Origin: Pseudeuparius sepicola
Lineage: Eukaryota; Arthropoda; Insecta; Coleoptera; Anthribidae
Assembly: GCA_963920635.1 (NCBI GenBank)
Contig: OY987308.1
Coordinates: 20,551,096-20,615,095 of the forward strand
Direction: 5' to 3'
Length of the DNA: 64,000 nt
The notes under the pieces were generated by a model, which was given only the letters and a program-made list of their open reading frames with translations, was not told where the DNA came from and ran no database searches. The first letter of the stretch is position 1. Each line of letters starts with the position of its first letter. The position numbers and the translations under genes were made by a program. Shown piece by piece: positions 1 through 11,830 of this stretch.

Positions 1-790
1 CTAGGAAGTCAGGATCTGACATAATTGCTATTAAGTTTGTAGATGTCCGATCTTACATGGCATTTATCAGTTGAAATGAGGTTAACGATCATTTGGAAAA
101 CTCCTCGCTGCTCGATGATTTCGACTGTACCTTGATTAAAGAAATGAAATTGTATCAATTTTCTGGTGTGTCGCTTCTCGTTACAGTTCGTTCAGTCTTC
201 ATCCACTTAACGTATATATCTGTCACCCTTGATATTTGAGAAGAACGGTTACTGTCGATCGTAATTTTTGGAAATTGCGTAAAAGAAATAAGAAGGCAAT
301 TCGAACATGGTACAAGATTGGCAGTATCGTTCCAATTGGTTCACACTATTCCTCTGCACTGTTTGAATGCAGTTCGATAAAAAAATCATCCAACAAGATA
401 AAACAATAGGTACCTATCATCGACTCAACAGTTAGGCAAACCATCCCTTTACGCACATCTTCCGGAATAAGGTCACAAAACTTTTAAAATACTCCGACCC
501 ACAAATTAAGTGGACCACGAATAAAAAATAAAAATTCCCCCCCTCGTCTCAACCCGGACCGTAAATACATCAAAGTCCCCCCCCTTCCTCTTTTTTTTCC
601 CACGCCAGACGTGTCGCCTCGCATTTGAGAATTTTCTCGCTCCACGGCCACCAGCGGGGGGGGGGGATCGTGCCCAACGACCCCCCGGGCGAAATGAGGG
701 GAGAGAGAGCGGGCCGGAGGATAGAGTATGCAATGTCCAGACATCCTGGGCATTCTGCAAATATCTTGCATATTTTTACCAAAGCAAATG
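1..790. other. gene-free stretch with low-complexity tract
   Basis: No coding exon or recognisable element was seen. The notable part is a purine/pyrimidine-biased patch at about 530-720, with C-rich and T-rich runs and an 11-base G run at 656-666. Overlapping ORFs on both strands here come from the low stop-codon content of that patch and have no family resemblance. Confidence 0.5.
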
Positions 791-1606
791 GACCGGGAGA
801 TAGTGACAGATTTTTGGACGTGATTTTACTCAGTGTATGTCTTTCATAGGGCGTTATGGGTTCTTCATATGGAAAAATGAGTTTTCATTTATTCGAAAAA
901 TATGAGTTTTGATATGATTTTAGTCAGGCTACCATGTGTTTTATAATGAAGTTCAAAATAGAAAATTCCTCGGAAAACCATAGGCATGCCGTTAGCGTGG
1001 GTCCAAAGGCCTATTATTTCCACGTGAACTTGTATTTTAATAATTAATTTTTCCATGTTTCTGAACAGGCTGCCAATGAGAAGTATGCAAGTTCTTGTTA
1101 TGAAACTGCCGAAGAAAAGATGGCATACCGTTTGCGCATGTTCAAGTACGCTTTACATCGAATAAATCGTTTGAATTATTACATAACATTTAATTTAAAC
1201 AGTACTTGGACATGCGCAAAAGGTATGCCATCCTTTTTTCAGCATTTTCATAACAAACACTTGCATACTTCTCGTTGGCAGCCTGTTCAGAAACGTGGAA
1301 AAATTAATTATTAAAATACAAGTTCACGTGGCAATAATAGCCCTTTGGACCCACGCTAACGGTATGCCTATGGTTTTCCGAGGAATTTTCTATTTTGAAC
1401 TTCGTTATAAAACACATGGCAGCCTGTCTAAAATCATATCAAAACGCATATTTTTCGAATAATTGAAAACTCAGTTTTTCATATGAAGAACCCAGGATGA
1501 CTCTCTAATTCATACCTTATTATTGTGAGAATATGTGCCACATAATGCCCTTTGCAAGGCATACTGAGTAAAATCACGTCCAAAAATCTGTAACTATCTC
1601 CCGGTC
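791..1606. mobile_element. foldback (long inverted repeat) element
   Basis: The left arm (791-1149) and right arm (1202-1606) are imperfect reverse complements separated by a loop of about 50 bp. The outer ends read GACCGGGAGATAGT and ACTATCTCCCGGTC. The inner ends are TTTGCGCATGTTCAAGTAC and its complement with a single mismatch. The right arm carries roughly 45 extra bases near 1495-1545, so the copy has aged. No target-site duplication is obvious and no ORF has a family resemblance. It is most likely a non-autonomous foldback transposon; the superfamily cannot be assigned. Confidence 0.75.
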
Positions 1607-4231
1607 TAAAATCGATAAAATCCAAGCCCGCCCTTAAATTATATTTATGAAAAAAATATGTTTTGCCTGATTGAATATTATAAGAACTAAATCGAATAGA
1701 TACTTTGATTAGTAAGTACAGTTAAAAATTATTTCAAGGTAAATAAATCATTATTAAAGATAAGTCACCCTTGCACTGACCTCTGGCGATTTCCAATATA
1801 TTGGAATACGTACCTGACGCATTTCATTGTCGGCCACAAGATTTCGCAATGATATTATGCGCTTCCTCCAGATTCTATACGGTTTGACCCACTTCAGGAA
1901 CACCCCCATAAAATTTGTATTTATCATTCGTTTTTCATCTAGTTGTACTTTAGGGTAAAACGGCAAATTTTATTTTAAAATACCAAGGCAATTAAGAAGC
2001 AGTACAACCATTCATAACAATTTTAAAATTAGACCTTACGCATATTTGTATAAAAATTCTGACTACGCCACGGGATTTTGCATCCCTTAAAACGGGTTTG
2101 TACAAAATTTTGTTAAAAAATATCGAACAATAAAAATTCTAGAAACCAATGAAAATCGCGACTTAAGTACCTATTTTATCTGCCTACTTAGAAACAATTG
2201 AAACACATGAAACTGTAACTTACCTCATTACAAATAATAGCAATGTCAATAGGTATGTATACCTAAATACAAAAACCCTAATATAAAAATTATGAGGTTG
2301 AAAAATTATATCAGAATCCAAAGAACCAGTAGATTTAAAAAAATATACCATTACAGAAAAACATAAATAGTCAATAGAACTCTTGCGGATTGATGCGCTA
2401 TCCCAGAGGTAAAATTCTGGAGCCCTTAAACAAGTTCCTACAAACAAAAAAGCAAACTTCAGAGTAACTTGCACATTTAGACAATAGGGTACTTGACGAA
2501 ATTTTACAAACTTGATAAAACAATTCCTGGACACTTGCCTAAGACCCTACGATTATTTAAAAAATATATATTTATGTAATTAGCAAGTTATTAGACATTC
2601 TTTGAAATTTGGCGGGAAAGCACTTATGACGTCACAAGTGTTTTATAATGGCAAGTTGGCAACATAGCGATACCACTGAAGTGTTCTGAGACATAACCTT
2701 TTTCGGCAGTGAAAGTTGCAACGAAAGTTGAAATTTCAAAATTCTAACGTCAAACTCTCAGACTTATGATTCCCCGTGAAACCACTTTTAGCGTTGATTG
2801 ATTCCTTCTTCCATCGACGATTTTAGTCAAGAAGGTGTTTTTTTCGTAAATACTTATTCAATCGTTTTTCTGTAAATTTTTTTGGCTAGGTTGGGCCTAA
2901 AGTACGGAATTCGGGCTCAGTAGGTACTTCTAAGCACTATGGCGTCTTCATAAACGCGCCTTCAAGATGGTCCCTAGGCGGAGGTTCTCTCTTTATTGAT
3001 AACTCATAATACTGTATTCTTACTACAACGAGGGTACAAACCTTTGCAGTTTTATCCCATGGATTTCGGCAGACGCTAACAGCATCCAATTTCGGCAAAT
3101 TACAGATTGTCCTTTCAGGGTCCATGTCCATATGATACCTTACCTTACACATCACAACACGATAACTAGGTCCGCAAACAATATATAATAGTTAATATCA
3201 ATAACAAACTATAATAAATGGCACAGATATTATCTACTAATATTTTGATTTAGCGAGATACGGAATGCACACGGAATGACAGTTGGCATCACGGGATGTC
3301 ATTTGCCGATCAGAAAACCATACGTGTTAGATGACATGTGGATATATGAATAGGGTTAGATGCCTAGGTGGGCGGGTAACGTTGCCAAATACGCGAATAT
3401 TTCCCCCATTATTGGTACCTGAATATTTATAGTATGTTCCGTATACAGATATTTTAACTAAAGTGTTACGTGGCAGAGATGAAGGATATAGTTTCCAGCG
3501 TATGCAGCATAAACAGACACCATTTTAATATAGAGGAGTCAATATACGGAACATATTCGTAATAAAAAGTCTTTATGTGACAAAATTTGTGTGTGCAATT
3601 GCGTTAATTAAAGCTCAAAGGTTTCAATACATTAAGTAACAGATATCTATAGGCAAGCTGGAGATACTTGAATAGAAACCTGCAATTTGCCTTTGTTCCA
3701 CGAATGATTGAAAACGGGCACCGGCAACGTTACAGTTCCATTTCTCCTGAGAGGCACAGAGTTGCCACGTTTGGCGTTCTGGACAATAGTACGACGAAAC
3801 TGAAGATTTCAGCCTGAACAAAATTGTGCAACTTTGTCTTTAATTATCATAAAAACTAAGGGTTAAAAGCCGTTGTTTCATTTATTACGTGTTATGTTGG
3901 TGCATCTACTGTAAACAGAGTACAATTTTAGAGCAATTAAAAATATTGTCAAGTACCCTATTTCTCGTATTTCGCATACTCTATCCCCCGAAAAACCCGT
4001 CGGGCTCCGGGGTTATGGATCCGGCCGGAGCGCGGTGGCGGAGCTCCGGAAGTGCCCGCCGCCGCGGGGGCCATTCAGGGTGATTTGCGGCAGTCGGCAG
4101 GACCGGCTGTAAATACGCGCCCTTGCTTTTTTTTTGAAGTTTTGAAATGCCCTGTACGTACGGGAAAAAAATACCACTGAGTTTTATTTTCGACCGGTTA
4201 CAAATAACATACCATTTATGGATTTCTCATA
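1607..4231. other. gene-free AT-rich stretch
   Basis: No exon was recognised. A CRE-like TGACGTCA lies near 2627-2634. A short CpG-rich patch at about 3985-4090 contains clustered CCGG-type words in otherwise AT-rich DNA and could be regulatory. Short ORFs here show no recognisable domain. Confidence 0.4.
3434..3554. repeat. short hairpin with 12-bp inverted ends
   Basis: ATGTTCCGTATA at 3434-3445 is exactly inverted at 3543-3554, enclosing about 97 bp. The size suits a tiny MITE, but the arms are short and no target duplication was found, so chance cannot be excluded. Confidence 0.3.
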
Positions 4232-4235
4232 TTAA

Positions 4236-5714
4236 CCCATTAGCGCCTTGCGTTACCATATGGCAACGTCCAACAGGTGATCTTTTCGACGCGTCCTAAC
4301 TTGTCAGCGATTTTATTTCCTTTACGGTAGGAATCTTATTACCGACGTATTACTGTTTGGAATACATTCGTACTGGCAAATTCAGTTTACATTTGATTGT
4401 TAGAGTGTGAGCAGTGCTAGAATATACCATTCAAATAAATCATCGAAAAAAATGGAGCCTCGGTTTGAGTAAGTATGTTTATTTTTATGTGTCACATATT
4501 TTTGTTACTTTGGATTTATATTTATGTATAGAATGCGTTAGAGTATTCATTGACAAAATATAAAGTCATTTTACTAAAAACTAGCTGACTTACATATTCG
4601 TAAACATGACTGTTGCCATATGGCAACGCTAGGCGCTTACATTCAGTAAATATTTATTTTTCAATTCCAGGAGAGGATTCTCAGTTTCTCAAGCACTAGA
4701 TATGATTTACAATGATGAAACTTAGACCAATGATTGAAATGCTAAAAGATCGATGTATCCACAATTTTGTTCCGGAATTGAACCTAGCATATGATGAAAG
4801 TATGGTAAAGTATTATGGGAAGCACAGTTGCAAACAGTTTATTCGGGGCAAGCCAATCAGGTTTGGCTACAAAATCTGGAGCCTATAGGCTCCAGATTTA
4901 GTGTTTATAAACACTAAAGATGGCTACCTAATAAACTTTGATTTTTATCAGGGAAAGAGTCCTAAAATGAATTCGGACTATGATGTTCTATTTGGTAAAG
5001 CCGCTAGCCCACTTCTGATAATGTTAGATGAACTTCCGCTAGGAAAAAGACAGTTGGGGTATACTTTCTACATTGATAATTTATTTTCTAATCCAGCACT
5101 ATTTTCTTTTTTGCAATTTCGCGGCTATTCCGCCATTGGGACAATTCGAGAAAATAGAAGTCCAACACAGTGCACCCTAACTAACAACTTGCGTATCAAG
5201 TTCGTCCTAAAGGTGCTGGAAGACATGCAGGATCAATAGAGTCCTCAGATAATAGCCGTATTTCAGATAATATTAGATTTGATAGAATTGACCACTTTGT
5301 TCAGCATACAGAAGGCCATAAAAAAAGAAGGTGCGCGCGCAGTACATGCAAGTCCATAATTAGAACAATGTGCTGGAAGTGTAATGTAGCCTTGTGTATT
5401 GACTATTTCCAGCCATTCCATTGTCGATAGCATAATCTGCTATTGCATATTATTGAAAATAATATATACTTGACGATATTACACTGTTTTATTGCTTTCC
5501 AAATAACTGCCAAAACCTTTTTGATTTCTTATAAAATTAGACACTTTGACTTCACAAGCTCCTAGCGTTACCATATGGCAACAGCCTATATTTCAAAAAG
5601 TACTACTCAGATATTTTTGGAATAAAATATTTTCGTTTCAGGGAGTCATTTTTTACAGTTATTTAAGAAAAAATATCGAAATTTGAAAAAATACATAATT
5701 CAGGCGTTAATGGG
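4236..5714 (+). mobile_element. piggyBac-like element, internally deleted
   Basis: The element is bounded by TTAA on both sides (4232-4235 and 5715-5718), the signature target of piggyBac transposases. Its ends are near-perfect 12-bp inverted repeats, CCCATTAGCGCC on the left and GGCGTTAATGGG on the right. A second, subterminal motif, a variant of GTTACCATATGGCAAC, occurs at about 4252, 4612 and 5572. At 1.48 kb it is well below the roughly 2.3-3 kb of autonomous piggyBac elements. The inside holds broken pieces of a piggyBac transposase reading in the plus direction, so this is a decayed, internally deleted copy. Confidence 0.92.
4452..5430 (+). pseudogene. piggyBac transposase remnant
   Basis: A start at 4452 (MEPRFE) meets a GTAAGT donor at 4469; an acceptor ending at 4670 joins in frame to [17 protein letters not shown], followed by a stop. 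A later block (about 4730-4890) reads [16 protein letters not shown], which carries the first catalytic Asp context of the DDD transposase (DExM). The longest open piece, 4901-5239, contains FYIDNLFSN, the second catalytic Asp context, and GTIRENR. At 5326-5430 the C-terminal cysteine-rich domain is preserved (CARSTC, MCWKCNVALC, FQPFHC, then stop). The segment between the N-terminal piece and the DExM block is missing, the third Asp region was not found, and a stop interrupts at about 4888. The protein cannot be functional; the assignment to DDE_Tnp_1_7 is by motif recognition. Confidence 0.88.
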
Positions 5715-5718
5715 TTAA

Positions 5719-6582
5719 TACGCACTTGAAGAAGCATTTGTTTCTATTTGATTCTAAAGATACAGTAAGGTTTTACAAAACATCCTAGCTCTACTTCTGG
5801 TTAAATCAGGGAGTTCATGTCGATATTGATCTGATATTCTGATCCTCATAAGACAAAACGTTTAACCAAAAGTATCAGTATAAATTTCCCTGTGCTGAGG
5901 AAAACCCACGACACATAACATCAACTGAATGACTCAAAGTATACTGCGAATGCAACATTCTTTTTTGCCGAGTGGTTCTTTCCATCAAGACTACCTATCA
6001 TGCTCCCACAAGAAGTGAGTGTTCATTAGAAATATCTCTGACTAATCCATATTAATAAGACAATGAATACAACTTCAGAACATTTTTTCCGATAATCTGA
6101 TGCAACTAGGTATTACTTGCAAGAACATATTTTCGTGAGGCAGATACTTGCACAACTATGCAAACAAACGATTGTAAATAAGTGAGTTAGTTAATCGTTT
6201 TCGATAACGAAAAGAAATACGACACGGTGATTGCGTTCTTTGTGTAATGGCAATGCTGTCATCGCCTATTGCAATTGTACGATCGAAGAAAAACAAACCA
6301 GAAAAGTCAGTTTCAGTGTACCTAAAGTTCCCACCGAAGCATATATACCGCTTATAGTTTCTCTTACGACCGTTAAGATGTTGGCCGGATCCGAATCCCA
6401 CCTGTAATTTCGTAACCGCCATCAGCATCTTTAACTCGTTAACTCGTCGTGCGAAGGCGCAACAATCACCGCTTCTCGCATCCCGCAGACTGCCGAAATT
6501 CTCGGGACGGACGGTCCAAAATAAACCGTCAATTTTACGGCAATTAAAAAGTAATAAAGCGGATGGTTCGCGTGACCGCACG
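5719..6582. other. gene-free stretch
   Basis: Moderately AT-rich single-copy-looking DNA between the piggyBac relic and the first P-like element. A 177-codon minus-strand frame overlaps its right part and runs into the P-like terminus; its composition and lack of motifs argue against a real gene. Confidence 0.4.
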
Positions 6583-6590
6583 GTCCATCC

Positions 6591-7582
6591 CTCAGAGAAA
6601 TAACCAAGGATAGAAGGAGCAAAAGCATGAAAATGCACACGTTTGCAGTCAACCAACATATAACGGAAATTTACCAAGTAAACAAACATTACGCAACGTT
6701 AACCTGTGATAGGTTATGTCCTGAGAAATGTCAATTTGGCCACACACCACACACTACACACATATCCTAAGTACTAATACAATAGTTATAAATTAACAAA
6801 AAAATACTTGAAAACACGAAAAATACACACGTAAACAATCAGGAAATGACACACTGGGGCAAACACAAACAATGCAGAGAGATTGAATGTGGCGGCGGAA
6901 GGCGACATTGCCATGTTGGACGATTTGATTTTATAGGTATATGGTAACGTAAATTGTGAATTATATTTTTAGAAGTTCCATGCAAAGGTGGCACTGCCCC
7001 TCCTGACGAGCCGACACTGAATTTACTTTCTTCGGAACATTTAAAAAAGATGATTTTGAATCAGTTCCTTAAAATCCGAATTCATTTAGTAAAAGAAACG
7101 TCTTAAAAAAATTGTAAATATCTTTTTGAATATACAATTGTTTGTCTCTGCCCTTCACTTCAGAAGAAAAAACGTTGTGAAATATGTAACGGCCTGGCGT
7201 TAAATTCTATTAGAATTACTGGACAACATCAATTTTGAGGACAGAAAACTACAGTTAGACTCTATGCATATATCTTGGCGCCCAACGTGGGGCTTGAATC
7301 CAAAGCACCCAAAATTAATTAGAATTTTATTAAAGTGATAATTAGCTTACTATAATTACAACGCGATTTAGTTTTAGTCTAAAATTGCCACCTACAGGGA
7401 ATTAATAGCTCTACATTTGTTAATTTAGTGTTATGGGAGTGCCTGCATGTAATACCATTATTAAACCAGTCTGTTTTGAAATGAAATGCTGTAAACAATT
7501 GAGTACGGGGTATCACTCAAAAAGATGTTGGCTCTGTTTACGTTTTGTTCTTACTCCATCTATCCTTGGTTGTTTCTCTGAG
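6591..7582. mobile_element. P-like DNA transposon, non-autonomous, copy 1
   Basis: Inverted termini CTCAGAGAAATAACCAAGG (from 6591) and the complement of CTCAGAGAAACAACCAAGG (ending 7582) are flanked by an 8-bp target duplication, GTCCATCC at 6583-6590 and GTCCCTCC at 7583-7590, with one mismatch. An 8-bp duplication rich in GTCC fits the P superfamily. The terminus shares GAAATAAC followed by AAGG with the Drosophila P terminus CATGATGAAATAACATAAGG. No THAP or RNase-H-like transposase domain is readable inside. About 380 bp (roughly 6936-7314) are absent from the second copy and look like a later insertion. hAT elements also make 8-bp duplications, but the terminus lacks a good hAT match. 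Confidence 0.75.
6937..7314 (+). mobile_element. LTR-retrotransposon fragment with primer-binding-site-like sequence, nested
   Basis: This stretch interrupts the P-like element relative to its sister copy. It contains TGGCGCCCAACGTGGGGC at 7276-7293, which has the form of a retrotransposon primer-binding site (TGG start, complementary to a tRNA 3' end). An upstream TG...CA span, possibly 6955-7268, could be the matching LTR, but no second LTR or coding part is present. The boundaries are estimates. The tRNA used cannot be named without comparison. Confidence 0.45.
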
Positions 7583-7590
7583 GTCCCTCC

Positions 7591-8856
7591 AGACCGGTCA
7601 GAAAGTAGTACCTTTCGCGTTTTCGGGAAAACGTGGAACGCGAAAAGACGATAAATCATCTGCTGTCCGAAACAAAATACGAAACTAGGGTTTTATTGCT
7701 CGATTTAGTTGCCTCGATTCCTTGCATGTCACGCACAAAGACGACACCTCTATACCAGATTAACCTTCTTAAAATTACCGCACTATTTCTTACCACATTG
7801 AAGCCTACTCGGAAATGACATCTTTATAGTTGGTAATTACCTGCAACAAAGAAAACAAACATTACTATAAGCGGGGATTGTTTGCATACTCTTTCTGATA
7901 GCATTACCGAACTGGCTTGTCGAAGAAAAAATTGACATTTCACTAAATTTAGAAGCCACAAATTTGAACTCTACACCCTTTTTATGTTTGAACTTTTTTT
8001 AGCCATATTTTGTCAGAAAATTAGCAAAAAATATATTTTATTTTTTGTGAAAAGACTCATTTATACTAAAGGTGATTTTTATATGAGAAATGCATTTTTC
8101 TTGTAAACGTTTGGAGAAAATTGAATTCGTAAGAATACGATTTTTAGCGCAGATATTAAAAGATCATTTCAAGCATTTTTTCTAAATGCAATTTTCTTTA
8201 ATTTAATATTTAAAAGTTACAATCTAGTCTTTATGTATTAATCACAATTTCTCAAAAGCTCTTCTTACAGAACTCAATTTACTCTGCAGCCGTTTACAAG
8301 AAATCTCCACGTAGGGAGAGGATGTCTTAGGTTTTACCTTCCAAACTTCTCAGGCAAATAATTCGATAAATTAAAGCCTCTTATGTCTGGGACATCGTAC
8401 ACGAGGCAATATCCGAAGAGAAAATATTTCACCAGTTCGTTAAATACATCCGAGGGAGCAGCAAGAAAGTAGAACATTCGTACATTTAGGCACTACATCT
8501 ACCCCTAGCCTCTTTGTTTCCGAACCAGCCCACTACCCCCATATTGGCAAAAGCCTAGTTTTTGCCTTATCCGGGAAATGGGTCGACCCTCTTTATGGCT
8601 CCATTCCAGCGCCCCCACGTTCTAGTTTCGGCGAAGAATAGAATGGGCCAAAAGGGAAAACAAGGCCGTCCATCTCCCTGACTTCAGGGGGGGAGCTTAT
8701 AAATGCCGCTATCGGATTAGATGCGGGGAGTGGATACTATTTTTCCGCGGCGAAATGGCGCAATAAATATTCGCGATACGTTCGGGTATTTTTATGGCGG
8801 AACGGGCTAGAAATGGTTTGGAAAGTTTTTGGATGACGTTGAACAGTGGTGAAGGA
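7591..8856. other. gene-free stretch with GC-richer patch
   Basis: AT-rich to about 8270. From about 8470 to 8830 base composition rises and the sequence contains CCGCGG, GCGCAATAAATA and similar words without an open reading frame. This may be conserved non-coding sequence, but nothing here proves it. Confidence 0.35.
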
Positions 8857-9802
8857 AACTCCCACTACATGTAAACTATTCCGGTCTTGAAACTCTAATA
8901 GACTCTCTTGGTGTGATCACTGTCATGGTTTATATAGACACCACAAATGATTTACACATAACGTTCCACCCAATGCAATGTTCTTTGACGTCCACCAAGT
9001 CTCATGCAAACTACCCGCACTCCATCGTTCGGCATGGTACAGTTAAGGTGACGGTATAACAAAATCTCTTCATCAGAGAACTCAAGATCCGAAGGAATCT
9101 AACTCCCACTACATGTAAACTATTCCGCTCTTGAAACTCTGTAGACTCTCTTGCTGTAATCATTGTCATGGATACTATAGACACCCCAAATGATTTACAC
9201 ATAACGTTCCACCCAATGCAATGTTCTTTGACGTCCATTAAGTCTCATGCACACTACCCACACTCCATCGTTCGGCATGGTACAGTTAATGTGACCGTAT
9301 AACAAAATCTCTTGATCAGAGAACTCAAGGTCCGAAGGAATCTAACTCCCACTACATGTAAACTATTCCGCTCTTGAAACTCTGTAGACTCTCTTGCTGT
9401 AATCACTGTCATGGTTACTATAGACACACAAATGATTTACACATAACGTTCCACCCAATGCAATGTTCTTTGACGTCCATCAAGTCACACACAAACTACC
9501 CACACTCCATCGTCCAGCATGGTAACAGAATCTCTTGATCAAAGAACTCAAGGTCCGAAGGAATCTAACTCCCACTAGATGTAAACTATTCCGCTCTTGA
9601 AACTCTATAGACTCTCTTGGTATATCCACTGTCATAGTTACTTCATGGTTACTATAGACACCACAAATGATTTACACATATCGTTCCACCCAATGCAATG
9701 TTCTTTGACTTCCATCAAGTCACTTACAAACTACCCACACTCCATCGTTCAGCATGGTACAGTTAAGGTGACGGTATAACAGAATCTTTTGATCATAGAA
9801 CA
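8857..9802. repeat. tandem repeat, about 243-bp unit, four copies
   Basis: Units begin with AACTCCCACTA at 8857, 9101, 9344 and 9567, giving periods of 244, 243 and 223 bp; the third copy lost about 20 bp near its end. Each unit shares AACTATTCCG, TGATTTACACATA, GTTCCACCCAATGCAATG and CATGGTA blocks. Identity is high, so the array is young. Short ORFs that recur on both strands in each unit are by-products of the repetition. No transposon ends are visible at the array borders. Confidence 0.92.
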
Positions 9803-10392
9803 CTAGTTTTCCAACTCGGTATGTAATATACTATTTCTTATCTAAATTCACCAAGTTCGAACAAAAAATACCCACGAAATTACTCTGAAAGGTCGTTTCA
9901 GATTGAAGAATACGAACCAATTTGGACGATAACTGGTCTGACCTTCCCAATAAAAACGTCTTACGCACTTTGGCTTCACTTCGTGCAAAAGTGGATAGCA
10001 AATTATAAATAAGGTTTACTTTTAAAATTACTGGAGCTTCACATACAACGCTGTCTACTTAATTGCAAATTTACAGGTAAAAATACTTATTGAGTTTAGG
10101 TAAGTGGAAAACAAGCATGATACGGATATTTTCAGAAGGCCGCTGGTTGTCGCGATATATGTCAAGTCTAATATTCTTTACTTCGAAATCGGCCTAAATA
10201 ATACTGAGCTATAAGTCGGATCTTCTGGCATGGAGCGACAGTTGTAACGAATCTTCTTTCTTTGTGATCAAGAAGATTCAGTAAATTTGCGACGCTTCAC
10301 GCGGCTACTCCTGAAATAATTTAAAATTGCAAAGCAATCAATGCGTGAAGTTGTAAACTTTTTGTCAATTCGGACTCACAATCATTGTGTCG
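9803..10392. other. gene-free stretch
   Basis: Single-copy-looking AT-rich DNA between the tandem array and the TIR element; no exon, RNA gene or element end recognised. Confidence 0.4.
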
Positions 10393-10826
10393 ATGGTTCC
10401 ATAGATATTGAAATTAAGATTAAGTTTTATAGATTAAAATTAAAACCAGCGTTTTCACTAAAAGTCTAAAATATCGATTAAGATATTTCAAATTAAACAG
10501 CCACTTATTATTTGAAACCATGATTTATTTGCCTGTGCCGGTAACAAATAAAAGGAATGCTAAAATAAACTTTTAGGTAATCACAAGTTTTATTTCATAA
10601 TTTGGTAAGTATCTTTGGTAAATTCTTTCAAAAATTCATTTAAGAATATATCTGAACAATGGCAAAGCCAAAATCTTCTATGTAGCCTCCGCTCTGCTTT
10701 TAATTTACATCTGTCCGAGTCCAATAATGTTGAGGACTAGTTTGCGTAAATTGCTGAAACGGGTGTTCAAAATCTTATGACTTCTGAAAGCATGAAAAAT
10801 GTCAATTTCAATATCTATGGAATCAT
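10393..10826. mobile_element. 434-bp TIR element, dispersed family copy A
   Basis: The ends are inverted repeats: ATGGTTCCATAGATATTGAA at 10393 matches, with one mismatch, the complement of the sequence ending at 10826. Internal blocks recur elsewhere: the left half is found inverted at about 41.79-42.01 kb, and the right half (GGCAAAGCCAAAATCTTCTA, CCTCCGCT, TTTGCGTAAATTGCTG) recurs at 42.36-42.62 kb and more distantly at 60.36-60.66 kb. It has no coding capacity and looks like a non-autonomous DNA transposon. Confidence 0.7.
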
Positions 10827-11822
10827 TATTTACCTATCTCCTTTATTTTATATTTTAGAAAAAGGTTTCAAATAAAAATTAAGTGATTTGGTGTAGAAAG
10901 ACCTGTATTTTTGAACTTTTTTTAAATAGCGGCAAGTGTCGCTTTGGAAAGAAGTGGTACGTAAAAAACCTGCCAAAATCACCGAGAAATTCTCAACATG
11001 GCGCTAGACTGATGACGCCAATAAAGGTAGATGATAAACCGATCACTAACCGCCATCGACAGAATCGATCTTCGGGAACGGCACGAAGAAACTGTTCCCG
11101 ACTTGCGAAAGCCTCCTTGACATTTCCAACGGATGGCTTTTTTCCTGGTTGGCCGGCCACCAGCGATCTAACAACTCCACGCGATGTATCACGGCGGTGT
11201 CCGCTTATTAGAAGGCGTGCTTTCACTTTTGCGCGCAGACAATGGCTCCGGAGTCCGTGAGCGGGCTGTCCCCGTTCCGTTGGGATTTTTTCCGTTCTTC
11301 CGGGAGGAACGTGCAGACGACGGGAGATTTTTTAATGCGAACGCAGAAATGCATTGTTTCAAGGTTGGATGGGAAGAGCGAAAGTTTGGACCTATATTTA
11401 GATGCATGCATTGGTGATAGCGGTGTCTATTCTGCTGTCGCTGGTGGAAGTTAGAAGAATCCCTACATCCCTGATCGGACAACGCTCGGTACTCGGACCT
11501 TCAAATAATATAGGTTTAAGCCTTGAGGTTCGACTGATGGACCTATAGGATTCGAACTTGACAGTTAGTACTAATTATCTGATTCTGCTAATTTTCTTTG
11601 ATATGATCGATAGCAGGATGTTATAGTATTAACGAGTGTATATGACTGCATCTTGAAATCCGGCATATATATATAGCGTACTTGTTTTTCAAAACACCAG
11701 GATTAAATAGCACGATCAAACGGTCCCCCGAAAAACACTTGAGTCAACGCACCCATAATTATAAGACGGTTGTTTTCGTGGGATCGAAGAAGTCCTTGCT
11801 CCCAGTTTTGTATTTCCAGTTT
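10827..11822. other. gene-free stretch with CpG-rich patch
   Basis: From about 10980 to 11480 the sequence is clearly richer in G, C and CpG than its surroundings and opens ORFs of 60-125 codons in several frames on both strands. None shows a domain, the frames conflict, and no splice context supports one over another. I read it as a CpG-rich non-coding patch. Confidence 0.4.
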
Positions 11823-11830
11823 GTCCCAGC

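Noticed and set aside
6156..6689. 177-codon minus-strand frame as a gene
   Set aside because: Its first third is the terminus of the P-like element, whose sister copy translates similarly only because the DNA repeats.
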